64,000 nucleotides of DNA from Balanoglossus misakiensis (lineage: Eukaryota; Hemichordata), in assembly GCA_040954595.2 (NCBI GenBank), contig CM082595.2:4278001-4342000 (forward strand). Reading direction: 5' to 3'. Both the position numbers and the translations under genes were made by a program. The notes below the pieces were generated by a model. That model was not told the DNA's origin. It saw only the letters and a list, made by a program, of their open reading frames with translations, and did no database searches. Of the stretch, positions 1 through 14,710 are shown in pieces. The first letter of the stretch is position 1; the number at the start of each line of letters is the position of its first letter.

Positions 1-550
1 TTGAAGTCTTTGGTCGTTAGAAATTACTTACATGTTTTGCATAGATTTGGCAATAAAATATTTGTTTTACTACACATTACCCTGAGCACACATGTAGGGG
101 GCCTCAATGTTACAATCCATCGTTAATTCTACGATAAAGGGTTACAGATGATCGAACCATGCACGAAATAGACATTTATTTATTGCATTCAGCATGCATA
201 GGCAAAATAAGTATCACATTTTGTCGTCTGCTTGTAGTAAGCAATCCAAAGTAATAGAAGTAGGATTTTTCAGTGGTAAAGAATAAGATGTAGCATATCT
301 CCAAGGCGACAATTGCAGCCTACTATTTTTAATTTCACACGAAGTTTGTATTAATTAAAAGCTTAACTAAGCCTTTTAAGGGATTTGCTCTTGTAAGTTG
401 TGGAGAATAAATAAAAGGAACATAGTTATCGTTTACTTCCTGGACAGGAAGTGAAGATCAATAAAATATATTATGAGAAGATGCATGTGTGCGCGTGTTT
501 GTTGTTCGAAATGTTTTATTAAATAAAATGAAGAAATTTTGAACTTTCGC
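1..550 (+). repeat. Left long inverted repeat (arm L)
   Basis: Unique-looking AT-rich sequence whose reverse complement is the right arm. Bases 30-503 align with 34,485-34,018 with roughly 15-20 differences by eye, mostly single substitutions and short indels. It contains a small palindrome, ACTTCCTGGACAGGAAGT, near 438-455, which is conserved in the right arm. No coding potential is seen. The inner end grades into a degenerate satellite monomer in reverse orientation. Confidence 0.9.
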
Positions 551-601
551 AAAGTCGGAAAATTTTCGTTTTTTGATGATTGTTATAAGCTCTATAACCC
601 A
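551..601 (-). repeat. Degenerate counter-oriented satellite monomer at left edge
   Basis: Reads as the reverse orientation of the array that follows (AAGTCGGAAAATT, then TTTTTTGATGAT, then CTCTATAACCCA). The forward array starts immediately after it. The mirror-image fragment lies at 33,919-33,970, so this piece belongs to the inverted repeat. Confidence 0.75.
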
Positions 602-3600
602 AGATTTATTTTCAAAAATCGACGAAATTTTGACATTTGGCCATTTCTCACAAAAAATCATGGGTTATAGCTCATCAAAATCATTACAAAATCACAATTT
701 TCCGACTTTTTTAATTTTCAAAATTTTGCCATTTTTCACAAAAATCATGGGTTATAGCCCATGAAAATCATCAAAAAATCACAATTTTCCGACTTTTTTA
801 ATTTTCAAAATTTTGCCATTTTTCACAAAAATCATGGGTTATAGCCCATGAAAATCATCAAAAAATCACAATTTTCCGACTTTTTTAATTTTCAAAATTT
901 GGCCATTTTTCACAAAAATCATGGGTTATAGCCCATGAAAATCATCAAAAAATGACAATTTTCCGACTTTTTTAATTTTCAAAATTTGGCCATTTTACAC
1001 AAAAATCATGGGTTATAGCCCATGAAAATCATCAAAAAATGACAATTTTCCGACTTTTTTAATTTTCTAAATTTGGCCATTTTTCACAAAAATCATGGGT
1101 TATAGCCCATGAAAATCATCAAAAAATGACAATTTTCCGACTTTTTAATTTTCAAAATTGGGCCATTTTTCACAAAAATCATGGGTTATAGCCCATGATT
1201 TTCATCAAAAAATCACAATTTTCCGACTTTTTTAATTTTCAAAATTTGGCCATTTTTCACAAAAATCATGGGTTATAGCCCATGAAAATCATCAAAAAAT
1301 CACAATTTTCCGACTTTTTTAATTTTCAAAATTTGGCCATTTTTCACAAAAATCATGGGTTATAGCCCATGATTTTCATCAAAAAATCACAATTTTCCGA
1401 CTTTTTTAATTTTCAAAATTTGGCCATTTTTCACAAAAATCATGGGTTATAGCCCATGATTTTCATCAAAAAATCACAATTTTCCGACTTTTTTAATTTT
1501 CAAAATTTGGCCATTTTTCACAAAAATCATGGGTTATAGCCCATGATTTTCATCAAAAAATCACAATTTTCCGACTTTTTTAATTTTCAAAATTTGGCCA
1601 TTTTTCACAAAAATCATGGGTTATAGCCCATGATTTTCATCAAAAAATCACAATTTTCCGACTTTTTTAATTTTCAAAATTTGGCCATTTTTCACAAAAA
1701 TCATGGGTTATAGCCCATGATTTTCATCAAAAAATCACAATTTTCCGACTTTTTAATTTTCAAAATTTGGCCATTTTTCACAAAAATCATGGGTTATAGC
1801 CCATGATTTTCATCAAAAAATCACAATTTTCCGACTTTTTTAATTTTCAAAATTTGGCCATTTTTCACAAAAATCATGGGTTATAGCCCATGATTTTCAT
1901 CAAAAAATCACAATTTTCCGACTTTTTTAATTTTCAAAATTTGGCCATTTTTCACAAAAATCATGGGTTATAGCCCATGATTTTCATCAAAAAATCACAA
2001 TTTTCCGACTTTTTTAATTTTCAAAATTTGGCCATTTTTCACAAAAATCATGGGTTATAGCCCATGATTTTCATCAAAAAATCACAATTTTCCGACTTTT
2101 TTAATTTTCAAAATTTGGCCATTTTTCACAAAAATCATGGGTTATAGCCCATGATTTTCATCAAAAAATCACAATTTTCCGACTTTTTTAATTTTCAAAA
2201 TTTGGCCATTTTTCACAAAAATCATGGGTTATAGCCCATGATTTTCATCAAAAAATCACAATTTTCCGACTTTTTTAATTTTCAAAATTTGGCCATTTTT
2301 CACAAAAATCATGGGTTATAGCCCATGATTTTCATCAAAAAATCACAATTTTCCGACTTTTTTAATTTTCAAAATTTGGCCTTTTTTCACAAAAATCATG
2401 GGTTATAGCCCATGATTTTCATCAAAAAATCACAATTTTCCGACTTTTTTAATTTTCAAAATTTGGCCATTTTTCACAAAAATCATGGGTTATAGCCCAT
2501 GATTTTCATCAAAAAATCACAATTTTCCGACTTTTTTAATTTTCAAAATTTGGCCATTTTTCACAAAAATCATGGGTTATAGCCCATGATTTTCATCAAA
2601 AAATCACAATTTTCCGACTTTTTTAATTTTCAAAATTTGGCCATTTTTCACAAAAATCATGGGTTATAGCCCATGAAAATCATCAAAAAATCACAATTTT
2701 CCGACTTTTTTAATTTTCAAAATTTGGCCTTTTTTCACAAAAATCATGGGTTATAGCCCATGAAAATCATCAAAAAATCACAATTTTCCGACTTTTTTAA
2801 TTTTCAAAATTTGGCCATTTTTCACAAAAATCATGGGTTATAGCCCATGATTTTCATCAAAAAATCACAATTTTCCGACTTTTTTAATTTTCAAAATTTG
2901 GCCATTTTTCACAAAAATCATGGGTTATAGCCCATGATTTTCATCAAAAAATCACAATTTTCCGACTTTTTTAATTTTCAAAATTTGGCCATTTTTCACA
3001 AAAATCATGGGTTATAGCCCATGATTTTCATCAAAAAATCACAATTTTCCGACTTTTTTAATTTTCAAAATTTGGCCATTTTTCACAAAAATCATGGGTT
3101 ATAGCCCATGATTTTCATCAAAAAATCACAATTTTCCGACTTTTTTCATTTTCAAAATTTGGCCATTTTTCACAAAAATCATGGGTTATAGCCCATGATT
3201 TTCATCAAAAAATCACAATTTTCCGACTTTTTTAATTTTCAAAATTTGGCCATTTTTCACAAAAATCATGGGTTATAGCCCATGATTGTCATCAAAAAAT
3301 CACAATTTTCCGACTTTTTTAATTTTCAAAATTTGGCCATTTTTCACAAAAATCATGGGTTATAGCCCATGATTTTCATCAAAAAATCACAATTTTCCGA
3401 CTTTTTTAATTTTCAAAATTTGGCCATTTTTCACAAAAATCATGGGTTATAGCCCATGATTTTCATCAAAAAATCACAATTTTCCGACTTTTTTAATTTT
3501 CAAAATTTGGCCATTTTTCACAAAAATCATGGGTTATAGCCCATGATTTTCATCAAAAAATCACAATTTTCCGACTTTTTTAATTTTCAAAATTTGGCCA

Positions 3601-6600
3601 TTTTTCACAAAAATCATGGGTTATAGCCCATGAAAATCATCAAAAAATCACAATTTTCCGACTTTTTTAATTTTCAAAATTTGGCCATTTTTCACAAAAA
3701 TCATGGGTTATAGCCCATGAAAATCATCAAAAAATCACAATTTTCCGACTTTTTTAATCTTCAAAATTTGGCCATTTTTCACAAAAATCATGGGTTATAG
3801 CCCATGATTTTCATCAAAAAATCACAATTTTCCGACTTTTTTCATTTTCAAAATTTGGCCATTTTTCACAAAAAACATGGGTTATAGCCCATGAAAATCA
3901 TCAAAAAATCACAATTTTCCGACTTTTTTAATTTTCAAAATTTGGCCATTTTTCACAAAAATCATGGGTTATAGCCCATGATTTTCATCAAAAAATCACA
4001 ATTTTCCGACTTTTTTAATTTTCAAAATTTGGCCATTTTTCACAAAAATCATGGGTTATAGCCCATGATTTTCATCAAAAAATCACAATTTTCCGACTTT
4101 TTTAATTTTCAAAATTTGGCCATTTTTCACAAAAATCATGGGTTATAGCCCATGAAAATCATCAAAAAATCACAATTTTCCGACTTTTTTAATTTTCAAA
4201 ATTTGGCCATTTTTCACAAAAATCATGGGTTATAGCCCATGATTTTCATCAAAAAATCACAATTTTCCGACTTTTTTAATTTTCAAAATTTGGCCATTTT
4301 TCACAAAAATCATGGGTTATAGCCCATGATTTTCATCAAAAAATCACAATTTTCCGACTTTTTTAATTTTCAAAATTTGGCCATTTTTCACAAAAATCAT
4401 GGGTTATAGCCCATGATTTTCATCAAAAAATCACAATTTTCCGACTTTTTTAATTTTCAAAATTTGGCCATTTTTCACAAAAATCATGGGTTATAGCCCA
4501 TGATTTTCATCAAAAAATCACAATTTTCCGACTTTTTTAATTTTCAAAATTTGGCCATTTTTCACAAAAATCATGGGTTATAGCCCATGATTATCATCAA
4601 AAAATCACAATTTTCCGACTTTTTTAATTTTCAAAATTTGGCCATTTTTCACAAAAATCATGGGTTATAGCCCATGAAAATCATCAAAAAATCACAATTT
4701 TCCGACTTTTTTAATTTTCAAAATTTGGCCATTTTTCACAAAAATCATGGGTTATAGCCCATGAAAATCATCAAAAAATCACAATTTTCCGACTTTTTTA
4801 ATTTTCAAAATTTGGCCATTTTTCACAAAAATCATGGGTTATAAGCCCATGAAAATCATCAAAAAATCACAATTTTCCGACTTTTTTAATTTTCAAAATT
4901 TGGCCATTTTTCACAAAAATCATGGGTTATAGCCCATGATTTTCATCAAAAAATCACAATTTTCCGACTTTTTTAATTTTCAAAATTTGGCCATTTTTCA
5001 CAAAAATCATGGGTTATAGCCCATGAAAATCATCAAAAAATCACAATTTTCCGACTTTTTTAATTTTCAAAATTTGGCCATTTTTTTCACAAAAATCATG
5101 GGTTATAGCCCATGATTTTCATCAAAAAATCACAATTTTCCGACTTTTTTAATTTTCAAAATTTGGCCATTTTTCACAAAAATCATGGGTTATAGCCCAT
5201 GAAAATCATCAAAAAATCACAATTTTCCGACTTTTTTAATTTTCAAAATTTGGCCATTTTTCACAAAAATCATGGGTTATAGCCCATGAAAATCATCAAA
5301 AAATCACAATTTTCCGACTTTTTTAATTTTCAAAATTTGGCCATTTTTCACAAAAATCATGGGTTATAGCCCATGAAAATCATCAAAAAATCACAATTTT
5401 CCGACTTTTTTAATTTTCAAAATTTGGCCATTTTTCACAAAAATCATGGGTTATAGCCCATGATTTTCATCAAAAAATCACAATTTTCCGACTTTTTTAA
5501 TTTTCAAAATTTGGCCATTTTTCACAAAAATCATGGGTTATAGCCCATGATTTTCATCAAAAAATCACAATTTTCCGACTTTTTTAATTTTCAAAATTTG
5601 GCCATTTTTCACAAAAATCATGGGTTATAGCCCATGATTTTCATCAAAAAATCACAATTTTCCGACTTTTTTAATTTTCAAAATTTGGCCATTTTTCACA
5701 AAAATCATGGGTTATAGCCCATGAAAATCATCAAAAAATCACAATTTTCCGACTTTTTTAATTTTCAAAATTTAGCCATTTTTCACAAAAATCATGGGTT
5801 ATAGCCCATGATTTTCATCAAAAAATCACAATTTTCCGACTTTTTTAATTTTCAAAATTTGGCCATTTTTCACAAAAATCATGGGTTATAGCCCATGATT
5901 TTCATCAAAAAATCACAATTTTCCGACTTTTTTAAATTTCAAAATTTGGCCATTTTTCACAAAAATCATGGGTTATAGCCCATGATTTTCATCAAAAAAT
6001 CACAATTTTCCGACTTTTTTAATTTTCAAAATTTGGCCATTTTTCACAAAAATCATGGGTTATAGCCCATGATTTTCATCAAAAAATCACAATTTTCCGA
6101 CTTTTTTAATTTTCAAAATTTGGCCATTTTTCACAAAAATCATGGGTTATAGACCATGATTTTCATCAAAAAATCACAATTTTCCGACTTTTTTAATTTT
6201 CAAAATTTGGCCATTTTTCACAAAAATCATGGGTTATAGCCCATGATTTTCATCAAAAAATCACAATTTTCCGACTTTTTTAATTTTCAAAATTTGGCCA
6301 TTTTTCACAAAATCATGGGTTATAGCCCATGATTTTCATCAAAAAATCACAATTTTCCGACTTTTTTAATTTTCAAAATTTGGCCATTTTTCACAAAAAT
6401 CATGGGTTATAGCCCATGAAAATCATCAAAAAATCACAATTTTCCGACTTTTTAATTTTCAAAATTTGGCCATTTTTCACAAAAATCATGGGTTATAGCC
6501 CATGAAAATCATCAAAAAATCACAAATTTTCCGACTTTTTTAATTTTCAAAATTTGGCCATTTTTCACAAAAATCATGGGTTATAGCCCATGATTTTCAT

Positions 6601-9600
6601 CAAAAAATCACAATTTTCTGACTTTTTTAATTTTCAAAATTTGGCCATTTTTCACAAAAATCATGGGTTATAGCCCATGATTTTCATCAAAAAATCACAA
6701 TTTTCCGACTTTTTTAATTTTCAAAATTTGGCCATTTTTCACAAAAATCATGGGTTATAGCCCATGATTTTCATTAAAAAATCACAATTTTCCGACTTTT
6801 TTAATTTTCAAAATTTGGCCATTTTTCACAAAAATCATGGGTTATAGCCCATGAAAATCATCAAAAAATCACAATTTTCGACTTTTTTAATTTTCAAAAT
6901 TTGGCCATTTTTCACAAAAATCATGGGTTATAGCCCATGAAAATCATCAAAAAATCACAATTTTCCGACTTTTTTAATTTTCAAAATTTGGCCATTTTTC
7001 ACAAAAATCATGGGTTTATAGCCCATGAAAATCATCGAAAAATCACAATTTTCCGACTTTTTTAATTTTCAAAATTTGGCCATTTTTCACAAAAATCATG
7101 GGTTATAGCCCATGATTTCATCAAAAAATCACAATTTTCCGACTTTTTTAATTTTCAAAATTTGGCCATTTTTCACAAAAATCATGGGTTATAGCCCATG
7201 ATTTTCATCAAAAAATCACAATTTTCCGACTTTTTTAATTTTCAAAATTTGGCCATTTTTCACAAAAATCATGGGTTATAGCCCATGATTTTCATCAAAA
7301 AATCACCAATTTTCCGACTTTTTTAATTTTCAAAATTTGGCCATTTTTCACAAAAATCATGGGTTATAGCCCATGAAAATCATCAAAAAATCACAATTTT
7401 CCGACTTTTTTAATTTTCAAAATTTGGCCATTTTTCACAAAAATCATGGGTTATAGCCCATGATTTTCATCAAAAAATCACACTTTTCCGACTTTTTTAA
7501 TTTTCAAAATTTGGCCATTTTTCACAAAAATCATGGGTTATAGCCCATGATTTTCATCAAAAAATCACAATTTTCCGACTTTTTTAATTTTCAAAATTTG
7601 GCCATTTTTCACAAAAATCATGGGTTATAGCCCATGATTTTCATCAAAAAATCACAATTTTCCGACTTTTCTAATTTTCAAAATTTGGCCATTTTTCACA
7701 AAAATCATGGGTTATAGCCCATGATTTTCATCAAAAATCACAATTTTCCGACTTTTCTAATTTTCAAAATTTGGCCATTTTTCACAAAAATCATGGGTTA
7801 TAGCCCATGATTTTCATCAAAAAATCACAATTTTCCGACTTTTTTAATTTTCAAATTTGGCCATTTTTCACAAAAATCATGGGTTTATAGCCCATGAAAA
7901 TCATCGAAAAATCACAATTTTCCGACTTTTTAATTTTCAAAATTTGGCCATTTTTCACAAAAATCATGGGTTATAGCCCATGATTTTCATCAAAAAATCA
8001 CAATTTTCCGACTTTTTTAATTTTCAAAATTTGGCCATTTTTCACAAAAATCATGGGTTATAGCCCATGATTTTCATCAAAAAATCACAATTTTCCGACT
8101 TTTTTAATTTTCAAAATTTGGCCATTTTTCACAAAAATCATGGGTTATAGCCCATGATTTTCATCAAAAAATCACAATTTTCCGACTTTTTTAATTTTCA
8201 AAATTTGGCCATTTTTCACAAAAATCATGGGTTATAGCCCATGAAAATCATCAAAAAATCACAATTTTCCGACTTTTTTAATTTTCAAAATTTGGCCATT
8301 TTTCACAAAAATCATGGGTTATAGCCCATGATTTTCATCAAAAAATCACACTTTTCCGACTTTTTTAATTTTCAAAATTTGGCCATTTTTCACAAAAATC
8401 ATGGGTTATAGCCATGATTTTCATCAAAAAATCACAATTTTCCGACTTTTTTAATTTTCAAAATTTGGCCATTTTTCACAAAAATCATGGGTTATAGCCC
8501 AAGATTTTCATCAAAAAATCACAATTTTCCGACTTTTCTAATTTTCAAAATTTGGCCATTTTCACAAAAATCATGGGTTATAGCCCATGATTTTCATCAA
8601 AAAATCACAATTTTCCGACTTTTTTAATTTTCAAAATTTGGCCATTTTTCACAAAAAATCATGGGTTATAGCCCATGAAAATCATCAAAAAATCACAATT
8701 TTCCGACTTTTCTAATTTTCAAAATTTGGCCATTTTCACAAAATCATGGGTTATAGCCCATGATTTTCATCAAAAAATCACAATTTTCCGACTTTTTAAT
8801 TTTCAAAATTTGGCCATTTTTCACAAAAATCATGGGTTATAGCCCATGATTTTCATCAAAAAATCACAATTTTCCGACTTTTCTAATTTTCAAAATTTGG
8901 CCATTTTTCACAAAAATCATGGGTTATAGCCCATGATTTTCATCAAAAAATCACAATTTTACGACTTTTTTAATTTTCAAAATTTGGCCATTTTTCCAAA
9001 AAATCATGGGTTATAGCCCATGATTTTCATCAAAAAATCACAATTTTCCGACTTTTTTAATTTTCAAAATTTGGCCATTTTTCACAAAAATCATGGGTTA
9101 TAGCCCATGATTTTCATCAAAAAAATCACAATTTTCCGACTTTTCTAATTTTCAAAATTTGGCCATTTTTCACAAAAATCATGGTTATAGCCCATGATTT
9201 TCATCAAAAAATCACAATTTTCCGACTTTTTTAATTTTCAAATTTGGCCATTTTTCACAAAAATCATGGGTTATAGCCCATGATTTTCATCAAAAAATCA
9301 CAATTTTCCGACTTTTTTAATTTTCAAAATTTGGCCATTTTTCACAAAAATCATGGGTTATAGCCCATGATTTTCATCAAAAAATCACAATTTTCCGACT
9401 TTTTTAATTTTCAAAATTTGGCCATTTTTCACAAAAATCATGGGTTATAGCCCATGATTTTCATCAAAAAATCACAATTTTCCGACTTTTTTAATTTTCA
9501 AAATTTGGCCATTTTTCAACAAAAATCATGGGTTATAGCCCATGATTTCATCAAAAAATCACAATTTTCCGACTTTTTAATTTTCAAAATTTGGCCATTT

Positions 9601-10945
9601 TTCCACAAAAATCATGGGTTATAGCCCATGATTTTCATCAAAAAATCACAATTTTCCGACTTTTTTAATTTTCAAAATTTGGCCATTTTTCACAAAAATC
9701 ATGGGTTATAGCCCATGATTTTCATCAAAAAATCACAATTTTCCGACTTTTTAATTTTCAAAATTTGGCCATTTTTCACAAAAATCATGGGTTATAGCAC
9801 ATGATTTTCATCAAAAAATCACAATTTTCCGACTTTTCTAATTTTCAAAATTTGGCCATTTTTCACAAAAATCATGGGTTATAGCCCATGATTTTCATCA
9901 AAAAATCACAATTTTCCGACTTTTTAATTTTCAAAATTTGGCCATTTTTCACAAAAATCATGGGTTATAGCCCATGATTTTCATCAAAAAATCACAATTT
10001 TCCGACTTTTTTAATTTTCAAAATTTGGCCATTTTTCACAAAAATCATGGGTTATAGCCCATGATTTTCATCAAAAAATCACAATTTTCCGACTTTTTTA
10101 ATTTTCAAAATTTGGCCATTTTTCACAAAAATCATGGGTTATAGCCCATGATTTTCATCAAAAAATCACAATTTTCCGACTTTTTTAATTTTCAAAATTT
10201 GGCCATTTTTCACAAAAATCATGGGTTATAGCACATGATTTTCATCAAAAAATCACAATTTTCCGACTTTTCTAATTTTCAAAATTTGGCCATTTTTCAC
10301 AAAAATCATGGGTTATAGCACATGATTTTCATCAAAAAATCACAATTTTCCGACTTTTCTAATTTTCAAAATTTGGCCATTTTTCACAAAAATCATGGGT
10401 TATAGCCCATGATTTTCATCAAAAAATCACAATTTTCCGACTTTTTTAATTTTCAAATTTGGCCATTTTTCACAAAAATCATGAGTTATAGCCATGATTT
10501 TCATCAAAAAATCACAATTTTCCGACTTTTTTAATTTTCAAAATTTGGCCATTTTTCACAAAAATCATGATTTTCATCATGATTTTCATCAAAAAATCAC
10601 AATTTTCCGACTTTTTTAATTTTCAAAATTTGGCCATTTTTCACAAAAATCATGGGTTATAGCCCATGATTTTCATCAAAAAATCACAATTTTCCGACTT
10701 TTTTAATTTTCAAAATTTGGCCATTTTTCACAAAAATCATGGGTTATAGCCCATGATTTTCATCAAAAAATCACAATTTTCCGACTTTTTTAATTTTCAA
10801 AATTTGGCCATTTTTCACAAAAATCATGGGTTATAGCCCATGATTTTCATCAAAAAATCACAATTTTCCGACTTTTTTAATTTTCAAAATTTGGCCATTT
10901 TTCACAAAAATCATGGGTTATAGCCCATGATTTTTGTGAAAAATG
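602..10945 (+). repeat. 87-bp satellite array, left (forward) arm
   Basis: About 118 tandem monomers of 87 bp. Each has a hairpin core CATGGG-TTATAG-CCCATG, a CATCAAAAAATCACAATTTT block, CCGACTTTTTTAATTTTC, and a GGCCATTTTTCAC block. Two monomer types occur. Type A has CCCATGAAAATCATC and dominates the outer edge (about 730-1,180) with scattered later copies. Type B has CCCATGATTTTCATC and dominates the interior; it extends the hairpin stem to 11 bp. The first monomers are the most divergent. Scattered 1-bp indels become common after about 6,300. There are no spacers and no plausible gene. Confidence 0.97.
10896..10945. repeat. Perfect 50-bp palindrome at the array inversion point
   Basis: Two 22-bp arms (CATTTTTCACAAAAATCATG plus GG, and its exact reverse complement) surround the 6-nt loop TTATAG. 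The forward array enters from the left and its mirror begins on the right, so the satellite reverses through its own hairpin at this point. Confidence 0.9.
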
Positions 10946-11022
10946 TTTTAGTAGTTTTATAATTTTATTGGTATTTTAAAAATGTTTTCCTGTTTTTTTG
11001 TTTACTTTTTTATTATATTTTT
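10946..11022. other. AT-rich unique core at the inversion axis
   Basis: 77 bp of T-rich sequence with no visible similarity to the 87-bp monomer. It is flanked on both sides by the same 28-bp piece of monomer (10,918-10,945 and 11,023-11,050), as a direct repeat. It is the only clearly non-satellite sequence inside the arrays apart from the N gap. Confidence 0.8.
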
Positions 11023-14000
11023 TTATAGCCCATGATTTTTGTGAAAAATGGCCAAATTTTGAAAATTAAAAAAGTCGGAAAATTGTGATTTTTTGATGAA
11101 AATCATGGGCTATAACCCATGATTTTTGTGAAAAATGGCCAAATTTTGAAAATTAAAAAAGTCGGAAAATTGTGATTTTTTGATGAAAATCATGGGCTAT
11201 AACCCATGATTTTTGTGAAAAATGGCCAAATTTTGAAAATTAAAAAAGTCGGAAAATTGTGATTTTTTGATGAAAATCATGGGCTATAACCCATGATTTT
11301 TGTGAAAAATGGCCAAATTTTGAAAATTAAAAAAGTCGGAAAATTGTGATTTTTTGATGAAAATCATGGGCTATTACCCATGATTTTTGTGAAAAATGGC
11401 CAAATTTCGAAAATTAGAAAAGTCGGAAAATTGTGATTTTTTGATGAAAATCATGGGCTATAACCCATGATTTTTGTGAAAAATGGCCAAATTTTGAAAA
11501 TTAAAAAAGTCGGAAAATTGTGATTTTTTGATGAAAATCATGGGCTATAACCCATGATTTTTGTGAAAAATGGCCAAATTTTGAAAATTAAAAAAGTCGG
11601 AAAATTGTGATTTTTTGATGAAAATCATGGGCTATAACCCATGATTTTTGTGAAAAATGGCCAAATTTTGAAAATTAAAAAAGTCGGAAAATTGTGATTT
11701 TTTGATGAAAATCATGGGCTATAACCCATGATTTTTGTGAAAAATGGCCAAATTTTGAAAATTAGAAAAGTCGGAAAATTGTGATTTTTTGATGAAAATC
11801 ATGGGCTATAACCCATGATTTTTGTGAAAAATGGCCAAATTTTGAAAATTAAAAAAGTCGGAAAATTGTGATTTTTTGATGAAAATCATGGGCTATAACC
11901 CATGATTTTTGTGAAAAATGGCCAAATTTTGAAAATTAAAAAAGTCGGAAAATTGTGATTTTTTGATGAAAATCATGGGCTATAACCCATGATTTTTGTG
12001 AAAAATGGCCAAATTTTGAAAATTAAAAAAGTCGGAAAATTGTGATTTTTTGATGAAAATCATGGGCTATAACCCATGATTTTTGTGAAAAATGGCCAAA
12101 TTTTGAAAATTAAAAAAGTCGGAAAATTGTGATTTTTTGATGAAAATCATGGGCTATAACCCATGATTTTTGTGAAAAATGGCCAAATTTTGAAAATTAG
12201 AAAAGTCGGAAAATTGTGATTTTTTGATGAAAATCATGGGCTATAACCCATGATTTTTGTGAAAAATGGCCAAATTTTGAAAATTAGAAAAGTCGGAAAA
12301 TTGTGATTTTTTGATGAAAATCATGGGCTATAACCCATGATTTTTGTGAAAAATGGCCAAATGTCGAAAATTAAAAAATCGGAAAATTGTGATTTTTTGA
12401 TGAAAATCATGGGCTATAACCCATGATTTTTGTGAAAAATGGCCAAATTTTGAAAATTAAAAAAGTCGGAAAATTGTGATTTTTTGATGAAAATCATGGG
12501 CTATAACCCATGATTTTTGTGAAAAATGGCCAAATTTTGAAAATTAAAAAAGTCGGAAAATTGTGATTTTTTGATGAAAATCATGGGCTATAACCCATGA
12601 TTTTTGTGAAAAATGGCCAAATTTTGAAAATTAAAAAAGTCGGAAAATTGTGATTTTTTGATGAAAATCATGGGCTATAACCCATGATTTTTGTGAAAAA
12701 TGGCCAAATTTTGAAAATTAAAAAAGTCGGAAAATTGTGATTTTTTGATGAAAATCATGGGCTATAACCCATGATTTTTGTGAAAAATGGCCAAATTTTG
12801 AAAATTAGAAAAGTCGGAAAATTGTGATTTTTTGATGAAAATCATGGGCTATAACCCATGATTTTTGTGAAAAATGGCCAAATTTTGAAAATTAGAAAAG
12901 TCGGAAAATTGTGATTTTTTGATGAAAATCATGGGCTATAACCCATGATTTTTGTGAAAAATGGCCAAATTTTGAAAATTAGAAAAGTCGGAAAATTGTG
13001 ATTTTTTGATGAAAATCATGGGCTATAACCCATGATTTTTGTGAAAAATGGCCAAATTTTGAAAATTAAAAAAGTCGGAAAAGTGTGATTTTTTGATGAA
13101 AATCATGGGCTATAACCCATGATTTTTGTGAAAAATGGCCAAATTTTGAAAATTAAAAAAGTCGGAAAAGTGTGATTTTTTGATGAAAATCATGGGCTAT
13201 AACCCATGATTTTTGTGAAAAATGGCCAAATTTTGAAAATTAAAAAAGTCGGAAAATTGTGATTTTTTGATGAAAATCATGGGCTATAACCCATGATTTT
13301 TGTGAAAAATGGCCAAATTTTGAAAATTAAAAAAGTCGGAAAATTGTGATTTTTTGATGAAAATCATGGGCTATAACCCATGATTTTTGTGAAAAATGGC
13401 CAAATTTTGAAAATTAGAAAAGTCGGAAAATTGTGATTTTTTGATGAAAATCATGGGCTATAACCCATGATTTTTGTGAAAAATGGCCAAATTTTGAAAA
13501 TTAAAAAAGTCGGAAAATTGTGATTTTTTGATGAAAATCATGGGCTATAACCCATGATTTTTGTGAAAAATGGCCAAATTTTGAAAATTAAAAAAGTCGG
13601 AAAATTGTGATTTTTTGATGAAAATCATGGGCTATAACCCATGATTTTTGTGAAAAATGGCCAAATTTTGAAAATTAGAAAAGTCGGAAAATTGTGATTT
13701 TTTGATGAAAATCATGGGCTATAACCCATGATTTTTGTGAAAAATGGCCAAATTTTGAAAATTAGAAAAGTCGGAAAATTGTGATTTTTTGATGAAAATC
13801 ATGGGCTATAACCCATGATTTTTGTGAAAAATGGCCAAATTTTGAAAATTAGAAAAGTCGGAAAATTGTGATTTTTTGATGAAAATCATGGGCTATAACC
13901 CATGATTTTTGTGAAAAATGGCCAAATTTTGAAAATTAAAAAAGTCGGAAAATTGTGATTTTTTGATGAAAATCATGGGCTATAACCCATGATTTTTGTG

Positions 14001-14710
14001 AAAAATGGCCAAATTTTGAAAATTAAAAAAGTCGGAAAAGTGTGATTTTTTGATGAAAATCATGGGCTATAACCCATGATTTTTGTGAAAAATGGCCAAA
14101 TTTTGAAAATTAAAAAAGTCGGAAAATTGTGATTTTTTGATGAAAATCATGGGCTATAACCCATGATTTTTGTGAAAAATGGCCAAATTTTGAAAATTAG
14201 AAAAGTCGGAAAATTGTGATTTTTTGATGAAAATCATGGGCTATAACCCATGATTTTTGTGAAAAATGGCCAAATTTTGAAAATTAGAAAAGTCGGAAAA
14301 TTGTGATTTTTTGATGAAAATCATGGGCTATAACCCATGATTTTTGTGAAAAATGGCCAAATTTTGAAAATTAGAAAAGTCGGAAAATTGTGATTTTTTG
14401 ATGAAAATCATGGGCTATAACCCATGATTTTTGTGAAAAATGGCCAAATTTTGAAAATTAAAAAGTCGGAAAAGTGTGATTTTTTGATGAAAATCATGGG
14501 CTATAACCCATGATTTTTGTGAAAAATGGCCAAATTTTGAAAATTAAAAAAGTCGGAAAAGTGTGATTTTTTGATGAAAATCATGGGCTATAACCCATGA
14601 TTTTTGTGAAAAATGGCCAAATTTTGAAAATTAAAAAAGTCGGAAAAGTGTGATTTTTTGATGAAAATCATGGGCTATAACCCATGATTTTTGTGAAAAA
14701 TGGCCAAATT

